From Ramicandelaber brevisporus (Eukaryota > Kickxellomycota > Ramicandelaberales > Ramicandelaberaceae), in contig MU603088.1 of assembly GCA_025201865.1 (NCBI GenBank), forward strand, positions 3,305 through 21,566: a stretch of 18,262 nucleotides of DNA. The letters are read 5' to 3'. The notes under the pieces are model-generated. The model made no database searches, was not told the DNA's origin, and worked only from the letters and a program-made list of their open reading frames with translations. Positions within the stretch are counted from its first letter, which is position 1; each line of letters starts with the position of its first letter. Positions 1-7,218 of the stretch are shown in pieces. Made by a program: the position numbers and the translations under genes.

Positions 1-35
1 CAAGTATAAACACAAAGCATTCTAATTAATCAGTC

Positions 36-1154
36 TTAAGGTTCACTTTCTTTGTTATCGCGCTCCGATTCTTGCTTCTCAGCATTAACCTGGCGTTCAA
101 TAGCGCGAAGGAACGCCTCAGCTCCAGTTGCTGCCGAAGGGTCCAGGTTGAGCTCTCTGATAAGAGGCATGAGCTGGCCAGAGCGCAAACCAGAGTCCAA
201 TGCCGCAATGCTCTGTGCAAACTGCGGGCTGGTAAGAACGCGCTTAAGAGAATCTTGATCGCGTGGAATATCCTCTGGCAGATGCGGGAATAAAGCAGCG
301 CGTGCAGATGGATTGGACAGCAGTGGCAACAGAGTGGAGTTGTTCATGGCATCGCTGAGTTTAACGTTGGACGATGTAGCGCCAGCAATTGTCGGCAGAG
401 AACCAAGGCTGCTAACAAGGCTACGGATACGGTCGTACTGGTCGGCTGAGATTTGACCACCACCACCACCACCGCTACCACCACTGGTTTGATCGCGAGT
501 GGTTGTTTGCTGAGTGGAGGATGTCGCTGGTGGTTCAGCAACAGGAGCATCTTCCTCAATAGCCATCGGCTCGTCAGCACCATCATTGCTCACGTCGATG
601 TTGGCGGTAGTGCTAGTGGAAGCGGAGTCAACTGATTCTTGAACAACTTCCTCGCCATTGATGACCTTGTTGAATGATACAATGATGTCGTCGAGAGTGT
701 TGACGTCGGCGAGTTGGCTCCAGAAGAAGAAGCGCTGGTTCGACGAGTTGAACTTGAGAACAAGAACCCGGTCGAGACCATTATTGCCATCGGAGGATAC
801 TGCGTTGCGGAACATGGCTTTGCCCTGAGTCTGGCGACGCGCATTGACCTCCTCAAGGACAGTTGTTACGCGAACAAGCTCTGCGTCTTCGGGAAACACA
901 ATGAAATCCAATGGGTCCTTGCCAGACCGCAGTGGCTTCCAAATGATGTGGGTGAGGCCATCGTCCGCAGCGTCTGTAATGTAGAGAACACCCTTGGCCT
1001 CCAATGGACGGATCAGCTTTCCAGTCTCGCTTGTTTCGCTGTTGTTTTCCTCAATCTGGCACGATCCAGCTGCGAGCTGAACCTTGGCACCAGGAACAAC
1101 CGGAGCGCCGTTGCTCAAAACAGTCTGAGGGATGCCCAAAAGGTTATCGGCCAT
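36..1154 (-). CDS. RPN13: 26S proteasome ubiquitin receptor Rpn13/ADRM1 (372 aa)
   Basis: Proteasome regulatory-particle subunit that binds ubiquitin chains and, in many eukaryotes, recruits the deubiquitinase UCH37. The Pru (pleckstrin-like receptor for ubiquitin) domain spans about residues 21-167, with the typical blocks GVLYITDAADDGLTHIIWK, FIVFPEDAELVRV and RVLVLKFNSSNQRFFFWSQ. F87 and D90 fall where ubiquitin-contacting residues lie in the family. A Ser/Thr/Gly-rich linker (170-235) leads to a DEUBAD domain (about 260-358) containing VLTSPQFAQSIAALDSGLRSG, the hallmark of the UCH37-binding region, which suggests this fungus keeps a UCH37 partner. The frame stays open for 39 codons upstream, but those encode a His/Thr/Arg-rich stretch from the GT microsatellite, so the ATG at 1154 just before the Pru domain is chosen. 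The stop is TAA. The family call is very secure. Confidence 0.95.
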   Translation of the reverse strand: MADNLLGIPQTVLSNGAPVVPGAKVQLAAGSCQIEENNSETSETGKLIRPLEAKGVLYITDAADDGLTHIIWKPLRSGKDPLDFIVFPEDAELVRVTTVLEEVNARRQTQGKAMFRNAVSSDGNNGLDRVLVLKFNSSNQRFFFWSQLADVNTLDDIIVSFNKVINGEEVVQESVDSASTSTTANIDVSNDGADEPMAIEEDAPVAEPPATSSTQQTTTRDQTSGGSGGGGGGQISADQYDRIRSLVSSLGSLPTIAGATSSNVKLSDAMNNSTLLPLLSNPSARAALFPHLPEDIPRDQDSLKRVLTSPQFAQSIAALDSGLRSGQLMPLIRELNLDPSAATGAEAFLRAIERQVNAEKQESERDNKESEP

Positions 1155-1496
1155 TCGTTGTATTCTACAGTCGCTGTTCGAAAGGCAAGTGACGCGTTCT
1201 GGTGTGGATGTGCGTGTGCGAGTGCGTGAATGCGTGTGTGTGAGTGCGAGTTCGAAGGATACCAAAGGCAAAAATAAAAAAAATCAACTGATTCGATTCG
1301 TGTGTTGGTCTGTGTGTGTCTCTGTGTCTCTGTGTGTGTGTGTGTGTGTGTGTGTGAGTCTGCGAGTGTTGTTCTACTTCTTCGCTTCTATTTCTTCGTT
1401 TCTTTATTCTCAAACTGACACGTTCATCCCTCTGCCACATCGTGTGTGCATACTTCTCTCGCTGCCCGTGTTTGCCTCGTGCTTGCCTCGTATCGA
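1155..1496. promoter_or_regulatory. Bidirectional promoter region between RPN13 and the OSBP gene
   Basis: This 342-bp stretch separates two divergent start codons, so it should hold both promoters. From about 1201 to 1365 it is a TG/TGCG-rich simple-sequence region whose core is (TG)13. It is followed by a T/C-rich tract (about 1366-1411) that resembles the pyrimidine-rich stretches ahead of other genes here. No clear TATA box was recognised. Confidence 0.55.
1331..1356. repeat. (TG)13 dinucleotide microsatellite
   Basis: Thirteen uninterrupted TG units lie in a longer TG-rich block within the RPN13/OSBP divergent promoter. Alternating purine-pyrimidine tracts of this kind can adopt Z-DNA and are prone to length change; both points are general knowledge rather than shown here. 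Confidence 0.95.
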
Positions 1497-4436
1497 ATGT
1501 CGTCCGAACCGCAGCCAGTGTCGCTCGAAGGAACGCTGTCGAAGTGGACCAACTATGCCGGTGGCTGGCGCAAGCGCTACTTTATGCTAGTTGGAGGTGT
1601 TCTTTCATACTACAAGGAGAAGTCCGATGTGCAAAACGCGAGTCGTGGGGCGATTAACCTTGGAGCAGCTCAGATTGAATACAACCACCACAAGGACAAG
1701 ACGCAGTTTGAAGTGGTTGCAAAGGGTGCCGGAAAGTATCTGCTGCGTGCTGCTTCCCCGGAGCAGGCTCGTGAATGGGTGTTTGCTCTGAAACAGTCCA
1801 AGGCATACAGTGAGTTCAGCAACCGTAAAGCTCAGCAGCAGCAACCACAGCAACCGCATCAGCCACAGCAGCCACAGCAGCATCCAGAGCAGCATCCAGA
1901 GCAGACTGTGACATCGTCATCTGCTGGATCGCCTACTCTTAACTTGGATCGGGAGGCTGTTGCCTCATCCAATGTCCGTCGCTCATTCACTGGCACTAGT
2001 GTCGCCTCCTCTCAAGTGAGCACGTCACGCCCAGCTGGCGGCCGTACGAGCATGGATACCCTTAGTAGCAGCGGTACGGGGCTGGCTGTTCAGAACACAT
2101 CTCCGTCGCGCTCACCATCAGCGTTCTCTGTGGATGTTGATGATGACAAGTTGCCACATGAGAGTGAGTTTGAATCTACAGTGCGCACTGTTCAGACCCA
2201 GCTTGATGCCCATCAAAATGTGCTTTTTACTCTGCGCCACTTTGTGTCCCGCGTTGATAAAATGAATAACCAACCATCTGGTGCTGAGAGTGATACTGCT
2301 TCAGTGCGCTCAGTATCTGGTACCGGCAGTGGAACATCGCCGCCATCAGCATCAGTGTCCTCATCGCTGGCTAGTGGAAAGTCATTGTTAGATACAGCGC
2401 TTCATACATTGGATGCGGCCAAGCAGCTGTTTGGAGAGACTGTTACGATGGCACGTGAAAGAGAGTCGTATTGGAAGCGCAAGTATCACAATGAAATCAA
2501 AAGACAGGATGATGTAATGGAGTCCCTGCGCGAAGTTGAACTGGAGCGTCAGAAGTTGGAAAACATTGCCAGAAGCGCCACTCTGAAGGTCAAGAAGGCC
2601 AAAGATACTCTGCGTGCTGTTGGTGCATCTCACGTACCTACTGCAGAGTCAATTGAGTCCGCTTCTCCTGGTATAACAACAGCTCCAGCTACTGTTGCAG
2701 CCCCAGTATCATCAGCTAATCTGGAAAGCTCGGTTGCAGCAATTCGAGATATGCCTGAAGAGTTACGCAATGCCGACTCTGATGCTGATGATGATGACGA
2801 CAATGACGAGGAGTTTTATGACGCAGTGGGTGGTGGAAGTAGCTTTGCTAGTGGAGTGAGTGAAGGATTGGAGAAGATGGCATTGATTCCTGACTCTGAA
2901 TTAGTCCCAGCTGTTAACGAGATGGCTGTTATTAGCCAGGCTAACAATAGCAGTAGCATTATTGGTGATAAAGAGCATCCGTTTGCATTGTCATTCTGTG
3001 GATATCCGATTAAGGGAGACTTCCGCAAAAACTTGGGAATTCAAGGCAGCAGCAGACCATCGATCTCATTCTGGGCCATTCTCAGAAATGCAATTGGTAA
3101 AGAATTGACTAAAATTAGCATGCCAGTCGTATTCAATGAGCCTTCATCTAACTTGCAGCGCTTGGCTGAGGATATGGAATATGGCGAATTGTTGGACATT
3201 GCGTCATCCATGGAGCTTTCATCAGAGAGAATACTGTGGGTCGCTGCCTTTGCCATGAGCAATTATTCATCCACTGTTGGTCGTGTTTACAAGCCATTCA
3301 ACCCTCTCCAAGGCGAGACCTTTGAATATGTCCGCCCAGACAAGCAGTACCGCTATATTGCTGAGCAGGTGTCTCATCATCCTCCAATCAGCGCCTGCCA
3401 TTGTGAGTCCACGAATTTTGAATTCTATGCTGAGGCCAATATGAAAACTAAGTTCTGGGGAAAGTCTCTGGAAGTCTTGCCTGCCGGTGAAAACCACGTT
3501 CATTTAAAGGTGCCCGTAAGTTATTTGAGCGTTCCCGAAGAGAAGAATGTGCCTGCTCCAAAGAAATTCACCCAAGATGGATCTCGCTTTTATGAACATT
3601 ATGCTTGGAGAAAAGTAACCACGTCTGTGCAAGGCTTGATGGCAGGCAGACCGTGGATTGAGCACTATGGCGACATGGTCGTTACTAACTATCGCACGGG
3701 TGAAGTTTGCACCTTGACGTTTAAGCAGCGTGCTTGGCTTAGCAATGACATTTTCCAAATTGAAGGCACATCTGTGGATAGAAGTGGCAATACTGTGTGG
3801 GAAATTGGTGGAAGCTGGAATGATAAGTTGGTCGCTCGTTATATTGACAACTCTCGTCCAAACAATCTCCCTGTTGGCAAGGAGCTTGACTTGGACTCTG
3901 ATCATTTACAAAACACCTCCATGCACCAGGTGTCATCCACAGTTTCTACTACTTCGTCAACTGCAACCACCACCACCACCAGCATGACTGGCTCAGTTGC
4001 TGGTGGAAACAGACTCCCCCGCGGACGTCCCATCTTGCTGTGGAAGCGCATTCCGCTGCGCGAGCCGCCTCCTCTCTACAACTTCACTGACTTTACAATG
4101 TCACTGAACGAGATGTGTGATGGCTTGGACTCCTATCTCTGCCCAACCGACTCTCGCTTCCGCCCCGATCAGCGTGCGCTGGAGAATGCCGAATATGATC
4201 TGGCTTCATCCGAGAAGAACCGTGTTGAGGAGCTGCAGCGTGGCAAGCGCAAGAGCCGTGCTCCAGAACTCGGCCCGTGGAAGCCACGTTGGTTTGATCT
4301 GCGGAAGGACACCGATACTGGTGAGACGTATTGGCATTTCAATGGCGAGTACTGGCAGCATCGCGATGATGCTGTGCGTGCCAAGACGACTGACTCGAAT
4401 GCCAAAACCTGGACAGATAGTGATATCATTTACTAA
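1497..4436 (+). CDS. Oxysterol-binding protein (OSBP/ORP/Osh), PH-FFAT-ORD architecture (979 aa)
   Basis: Lipid-transfer protein expected to exchange sterol for PI4P at ER contact sites. The PH domain (residues 6-102) starts LEGTLSKWTNYAGGWRKRYF. A Gln/Pro/His linker (112-136) and Ser-rich stretch follow, then a basic/acidic coiled-coil segment (about 316-372). A good FFAT motif, EFYDAVG (439-445), sits behind an Asp-rich run and should bind VAP at the ER. The ORD runs from about 516 to 955, with the family signature EQVSHHPPISA (623-633), KPFNPLQGETFE before it, and LNEM...PTDSRFRPDQRALE near the end. A Thr/Ser-rich insertion (about 797-842) interrupts the ORD. Neither ankyrin repeats nor a GOLD domain is seen, so it is closer to animal OSBP in layout than to yeast Osh1-Osh3. 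An ATG at 1446 is in frame, but MSSEPQPVSLEG at 1497 directly precedes the PH domain and is preferred. Confidence 0.95.
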   Translation: MSSEPQPVSLEGTLSKWTNYAGGWRKRYFMLVGGVLSYYKEKSDVQNASRGAINLGAAQIEYNHHKDKTQFEVVAKGAGKYLLRAASPEQAREWVFALKQSKAYSEFSNRKAQQQQPQQPHQPQQPQQHPEQHPEQTVTSSSAGSPTLNLDREAVASSNVRRSFTGTSVASSQVSTSRPAGGRTSMDTLSSSGTGLAVQNTSPSRSPSAFSVDVDDDKLPHESEFESTVRTVQTQLDAHQNVLFTLRHFVSRVDKMNNQPSGAESDTASVRSVSGTGSGTSPPSASVSSSLASGKSLLDTALHTLDAAKQLFGETVTMARERESYWKRKYHNEIKRQDDVMESLREVELERQKLENIARSATLKVKKAKDTLRAVGASHVPTAESIESASPGITTAPATVAAPVSSANLESSVAAIRDMPEELRNADSDADDDDDNDEEFYDAVGGGSSFASGVSEGLEKMALIPDSELVPAVNEMAVISQANNSSSIIGDKEHPFALSFCGYPIKGDFRKNLGIQGSSRPSISFWAILRNAIGKELTKISMPVVFNEPSSNLQRLAEDMEYGELLDIASSMELSSERILWVAAFAMSNYSSTVGRVYKPFNPLQGETFEYVRPDKQYRYIAEQVSHHPPISACHCESTNFEFYAEANMKTKFWGKSLEVLPAGENHVHLKVPVSYLSVPEEKNVPAPKKFTQDGSRFYEHYAWRKVTTSVQGLMAGRPWIEHYGDMVVTNYRTGEVCTLTFKQRAWLSNDIFQIEGTSVDRSGNTVWEIGGSWNDKLVARYIDNSRPNNLPVGKELDLDSDHLQNTSMHQVSSTVSTTSSTATTTTTSMTGSVAGGNRLPRGRPILLWKRIPLREPPPLYNFTDFTMSLNEMCDGLDSYLCPTDSRFRPDQRALENAEYDLASSEKNRVEELQRGKRKSRAPELGPWKPRWFDLRKDTDTGETYWHFNGEYWQHRDDAVRAKTTDSNAKTWTDSDIIY
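2811..2831 (+). other. FFAT motif (VAP-binding) within the OSBP protein
   Basis: Encodes EFYDAVG, a close match to the EFFDAxE consensus, immediately after an acidic run that usually aids VAP docking. Only the last position (Gly for Glu) departs from consensus. It predicts ER anchoring. Confidence 0.8.
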
Positions 4437-4539
4437 ACACTTCTTTTCATTCTTCTTTCATTCTTCATTCTCTTTCTCACTCTTTAAGTTGTTCTCAATA
4501 CTTCTTGCATTTTAAAGGTTCTCTATTTGTATCTTAAAC
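4437..4539. terminator. Shared 3' region between convergent OSBP and YPI1 genes
   Basis: These 103 bp lie between two stop codons facing each other. The + strand is strongly T/C-rich with repeated ATTCTTC/TTCATTC blocks. Both 3' UTRs and cleavage sites must fit here or overlap the opposite gene. No canonical AATAAA was seen. Confidence 0.4.
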
Positions 4540-5373
4540 CTATTTAGATTTATAACGAGGAAGTCTTTCGTATGCATTTGGTTTTGGGGCTCTCGGCCGT
4601 TGTGGCTGATGGCTGTGTTCATGTTCGTGCTCGTGATCATGGTTGTGATTGTGATTGCATTCACCGTCTGGATGATGCCGATGTCGCTCTGTCCGCCTCT
4701 TCCTTCTCTGCTCTCGTCTCTTCCTTCTTGCCTGCGCGATGGCCGATGTGTCTTCGCCTGATGATGAATCTGACGATGGATCTGAGGATTCCTCTTCACT
4801 CGATTCCCCAAATGGAACCTGTCGTCTAAAAATGCAGCATATTTTGGACTTCTTCCTGTTCATACTACTATTGTCGATGGTTTCTGTAGACCAGTGAATA
4901 TGAGGGCCTTCTCTCGTATTTGAATCCGCGTCAGATGCCGTTGTAGTAGTAGTTGTTGTTGTTGTAGTTGTTGTAGTGGGTGCACCAACTCTTGCGCGGA
5001 TATATCCAATAGTGGTCGGTTCATCCGGATTGTCGTCAGAGTTTCGGCCGTCATCGTCCATCGTATCTCGCTGGGTAATTGTCAATGTCCGTGAGCCATC
5101 CGACCGACCGCGCTGCTGTGTACCTGCTACTTGTCTTGTAGTCACATTCGGTGAGTTGTTGACTCGCGTGGGTGGTCGCTGTCGGCGATGAAGTGCATCT
5201 CGAGCAGACTGTGGATCTCGCTGTTGCTGACCGTGCGCTGCAGCCGGTAGATCGGCACCAAGGCGTTCACGATTAATGGCGCGATGTATTGCTGCTGCTT
5301 CTGCTTCTGCTTCTGCTGCCGTAGCTGTAGCTGTAGCGGTAGTAGCTACTCTCTCTTCGGACGATGGCGGCAT
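4540..5373 (-). CDS. YPI1: Type 1 protein phosphatase inhibitor Ypi1/PPP1R11 (inhibitor-3) homologue (277 aa)
   Basis: Regulatory subunit of PP1 (Glc7), mainly nuclear in yeast. The diagnostic core is residues 158-195: HIHWSTETIDNSS, then RKKSKICCIFRR, then PFGESSEEE, which matches the family block (WT..TVDN, KSK.CCI, FGESS). The N-terminal 150 residues are low complexity (Ala/Thr/Glu repeats, then a Thr run at 133-145). After the core comes a Ser/Asp/Glu-rich stretch, a highly basic segment (216-232) and an unusual His-rich tract (241-255). The RVxF-like PP1 docking site reads HIHW, with His where a basic residue is typical. The protein is longer than the yeast and human relatives, mainly through low-complexity additions. 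An in-frame ATG at 5427 exists; the ATG at 5373 (MPPSSEERVA) is preferred because it leaves 155 bp to the divergent neighbour. Confidence 0.88.
   Translation of the reverse strand: MPPSSEERVATTATATATAAEAEAEAAAIHRAINRERLGADLPAAAHGQQQRDPQSARDALHRRQRPPTRVNNSPNVTTRQVAGTQQRGRSDGSRTLTITQRDTMDDDGRNSDDNPDEPTTIGYIRARVGAPTTTTTTTTTTTTTASDADSNTREGPHIHWSTETIDNSSMNRKKSKICCIFRRQVPFGESSEEESSDPSSDSSSGEDTSAIAQARRKRREQRRKRRTERHRHHPDGECNHNHNHDHEHEHEHSHQPQRPRAPKPNAYERLPRYKSK
4609..4653 (-). other. Histidine-rich tract encoded in YPI1
   Basis: Codes for alternating His-Asn, His-Asp and His-Glu pairs (residues 241-255), a pattern with metal-binding potential. It lies after the basic segment, where animal inhibitor-3 carries a short Cys/His-rich cluster. 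Functional equivalence is an inference. Confidence 0.7.
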
Positions 5374-5528
5374 CCTTAGTGTGTTGTAAAGTTTGTTTGA
5401 ATTATTCAGCAATAATAACGCAAACAAAACATCAATGAGAAACCTTCACACCAGCCACTTCGACTGTCACTCAACAACAGCAACAACAAAAAAAGAAAGA
5501 AAGAAAGGCGTCAAACACCAGCACGAAT
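5374..5528. promoter_or_regulatory. Bidirectional promoter region between YPI1 and the 498-aa orphan gene
   Basis: These 155 bp separate two divergent start codons. The segment from 5472 to about 5508 is CAA- and AAAG-rich, like a 5' leader for the + strand gene. A short + strand frame (5393-5587) starts inside it and overlaps the orphan's start in another frame. Confidence 0.5.
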
Positions 5529-7025
5529 ATGAGACAGAACACAGGCGGCAGAGTATGGAACACATGGCTACAATGGCGATCGCCTAGAGTTGGCGACAGC
5601 ATTCTCTCATCCGACACAGTGGACCGATGTAACCAGTTTCACGACGGCACGACTGAAAGCACAATGGGAGAGGAGCAGCAACAGCAGCAGCAACAGCACG
5701 TCTTGTCAATATCAGCACCACTTGCCCTGCTTTCTACCGAGCTATCATCCACTTTGACTAGCGAAGACAAGGATGAGGTTGATGTATCGTTATTTCTGCC
5801 ATGTCCTCTTGGGGAAATGGATGCTAGAGATAAACACCAGTCCCAAGCCACTGCCTTGCTGACAGCCACTGCTTCAACCGCAACACCAATTGGCCCGAGC
5901 ATATCAGCTCCAGTAGCCTCAACAGCCAAGCCAGACGTAGACTGGAAACCATCAAAAAGCCATTCAATATCGGACATTGATCGCAGCGAAATATTGACTC
6001 ATGGAGGGCCGGGAAGATCAATGATGTCAAACATCAGCCATCTCGATGCAATCCACGTTGCCATTGTCACCGACCTGGAGGCTGCCGATGCAGTGCTGGC
6101 TCCATTTCCTCCTCGAAAGCGGTCCTCAGGCTCTATCAAACTTCCAGTATCCGTACAGCTCTCTGCCGAAGCGGCGAACAGCACAGAGAAGTGCAATGGA
6201 ATGGACTCTCGACAGCTGAGTGCTATCCAACTACGAGTACTGTGTGCAATATCGTTCATCATGGATTGGTTACCAACAACAACTCGTCTGTTGGAGCATA
6301 CAGAAACAACACACACGGGTGAAGGAAGCGATGACTCTACAGCTCTCAGCGATGCCAAGACATTCTTCGCGGCAATTGCGAATAGATTGTATACGGCATT
6401 CACAGCATACAGTGACGATGAGACGAGTACGCGATCAAGCAGTCGAATGAGCACTGGCAATAGAGCTCCTGTCACAGAATCAGTGTGCGTGAGACGATCA
6501 AGCGGAACCAAGGCAATGCTCGCTCTTGGCAGATTATCCGGCATCCGATCAATGGTGAAGCGGACAATGAGCCTAAGCATCGGATCAGACACGGATTCTA
6601 CTCACACAGCCGAGGAGTTGGTGATGCCGAGTCGATTGTACCAGGTTGCAAGGCGAATTGTTGCACACGAATATCCATTGTTTGAAGACGAAGGATTCCA
6701 GCCACTCGTTGAGAGCAATTCAAGCAGAGTCTCTTCAGACACTCTTTACAGATATCGGTTAAGAGAGGTTCTTGAGCAGCCAAGTGGGCCAGCCTGCATA
6801 TTTGCATCATACGGAGCACTTCTCGCCATAAGGAAATCCGGCATTCGTCCGCCTCGATTGTGCAGTCGCCTGGCTGACTGTCTGATTGCATCCGTGGAGA
6901 GATTGGAGCGCGCTGAGGCCATTGCTCAGAACGACGCTCAATTGAGAAGTTTGTATGAAGGACAGCTGAGCATATTACCAAGCTGCTTGATTCCACCTCA
7001 ATTAATAGAACTTAGCGATCCTTAG
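5529..7025 (+). CDS. Hypothetical protein, unrecognised (498 aa)
   Basis: I do not recognise a family. The frame is long, ends in TAG and lies between well-identified genes with ordinary spacing, so it is probably real. The N-terminal ~200 residues look disordered: a Gln run at 49-56, then Ser/Thr/Ala/Pro-rich sequence. From about 226 the protein looks more ordered: helical stretches such as SAIQLRVLCAISFIMDWLP (231-249), DAKTFFAAIANRLYTAFTAY (275-294), PSRLYQVARRIVAHEYPLF (367-385) and ASYGALLAIRKSG (426-438). A Ser/Arg-rich loop (297-325) and a basic segment near 340-346 lie between. There is no signal peptide and no convincing membrane segment. The start is uncertain: the ATG at 5529 is the first after the CAA-rich leader, while the in-frame ATG at 5664 (MGEEQQQ) has a better context (A at -3, G at +4) and would give 453 residues. 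Confidence 0.75.
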   Translation: MRQNTGGRVWNTWLQWRSPRVGDSILSSDTVDRCNQFHDGTTESTMGEEQQQQQQQHVLSISAPLALLSTELSSTLTSEDKDEVDVSLFLPCPLGEMDARDKHQSQATALLTATASTATPIGPSISAPVASTAKPDVDWKPSKSHSISDIDRSEILTHGGPGRSMMSNISHLDAIHVAIVTDLEAADAVLAPFPPRKRSSGSIKLPVSVQLSAEAANSTEKCNGMDSRQLSAIQLRVLCAISFIMDWLPTTTRLLEHTETTHTGEGSDDSTALSDAKTFFAAIANRLYTAFTAYSDDETSTRSSSRMSTGNRAPVTESVCVRRSSGTKAMLALGRLSGIRSMVKRTMSLSIGSDTDSTHTAEELVMPSRLYQVARRIVAHEYPLFEDEGFQPLVESNSSRVSSDTLYRYRLREVLEQPSGPACIFASYGALLAIRKSGIRPPRLCSRLADCLIASVERLERAEAIAQNDAQLRSLYEGQLSILPSCLIPPQLIELSDP

Positions 7026-7218
7026 CATTGTTTTTAGCGCATTAAAGAATGGAGCTTCGAAGACCTCGTTTGTCTTTTTCTTTTTCTTCTTCTTTTTCTT
7101 TCCCCTCGCAAAGAGATTCCATTTTTCTAGAATTCAAACGAACAATAGGGAGCGACAGCCAGCGACCACGATAACGACAACGACAACGACAACGACAACA
7201 ACGACAACGACGACAACG
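7026..7218 (+). promoter_or_regulatory. Promoter and 5' leader of NOT4
   Basis: This is the only tandem same-strand junction of the window, so these 193 bp must hold the end of the orphan gene's transcript and the NOT4 promoter. They contain a 35-nt uninterrupted pyrimidine tract (7073-7107). About 65 bp later an AACGAC repeat continues to the start codon. CT-rich tracts upstream of the transcription start are common in fungal promoters. Confidence 0.5.
7173..7218 (+). repeat. AACGAC hexanucleotide repeat abutting the NOT4 start codon
   Basis: Four perfect AACGAC units, an AAC spacer, two more units, GAC and AACG run directly into the ATG at 7219. The leader is therefore unstructured, A/C-rich and G-poor. 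It is repeat-derived and probably length-variable. Confidence 0.9.

Noticed and set aside
714-1229. 171-codon + strand open frame opposite RPN13
   Set aside because: Entirely antisense to the Pru domain coding region; its composition is explained by the codons of the opposite gene and it resembles no known protein.
1165-1440. His/Thr-rich - strand frame over the TG microsatellite
   Set aside because: Translation of the CA/TG repeat itself; not a plausible protein.
5999-6592. 197-codon - strand open frame inside the orphan gene
   Set aside because: Antisense shadow. The + strand frame is much longer, ends cleanly and has the usual leader. It cannot be fully excluded because the orphan itself has no known family.
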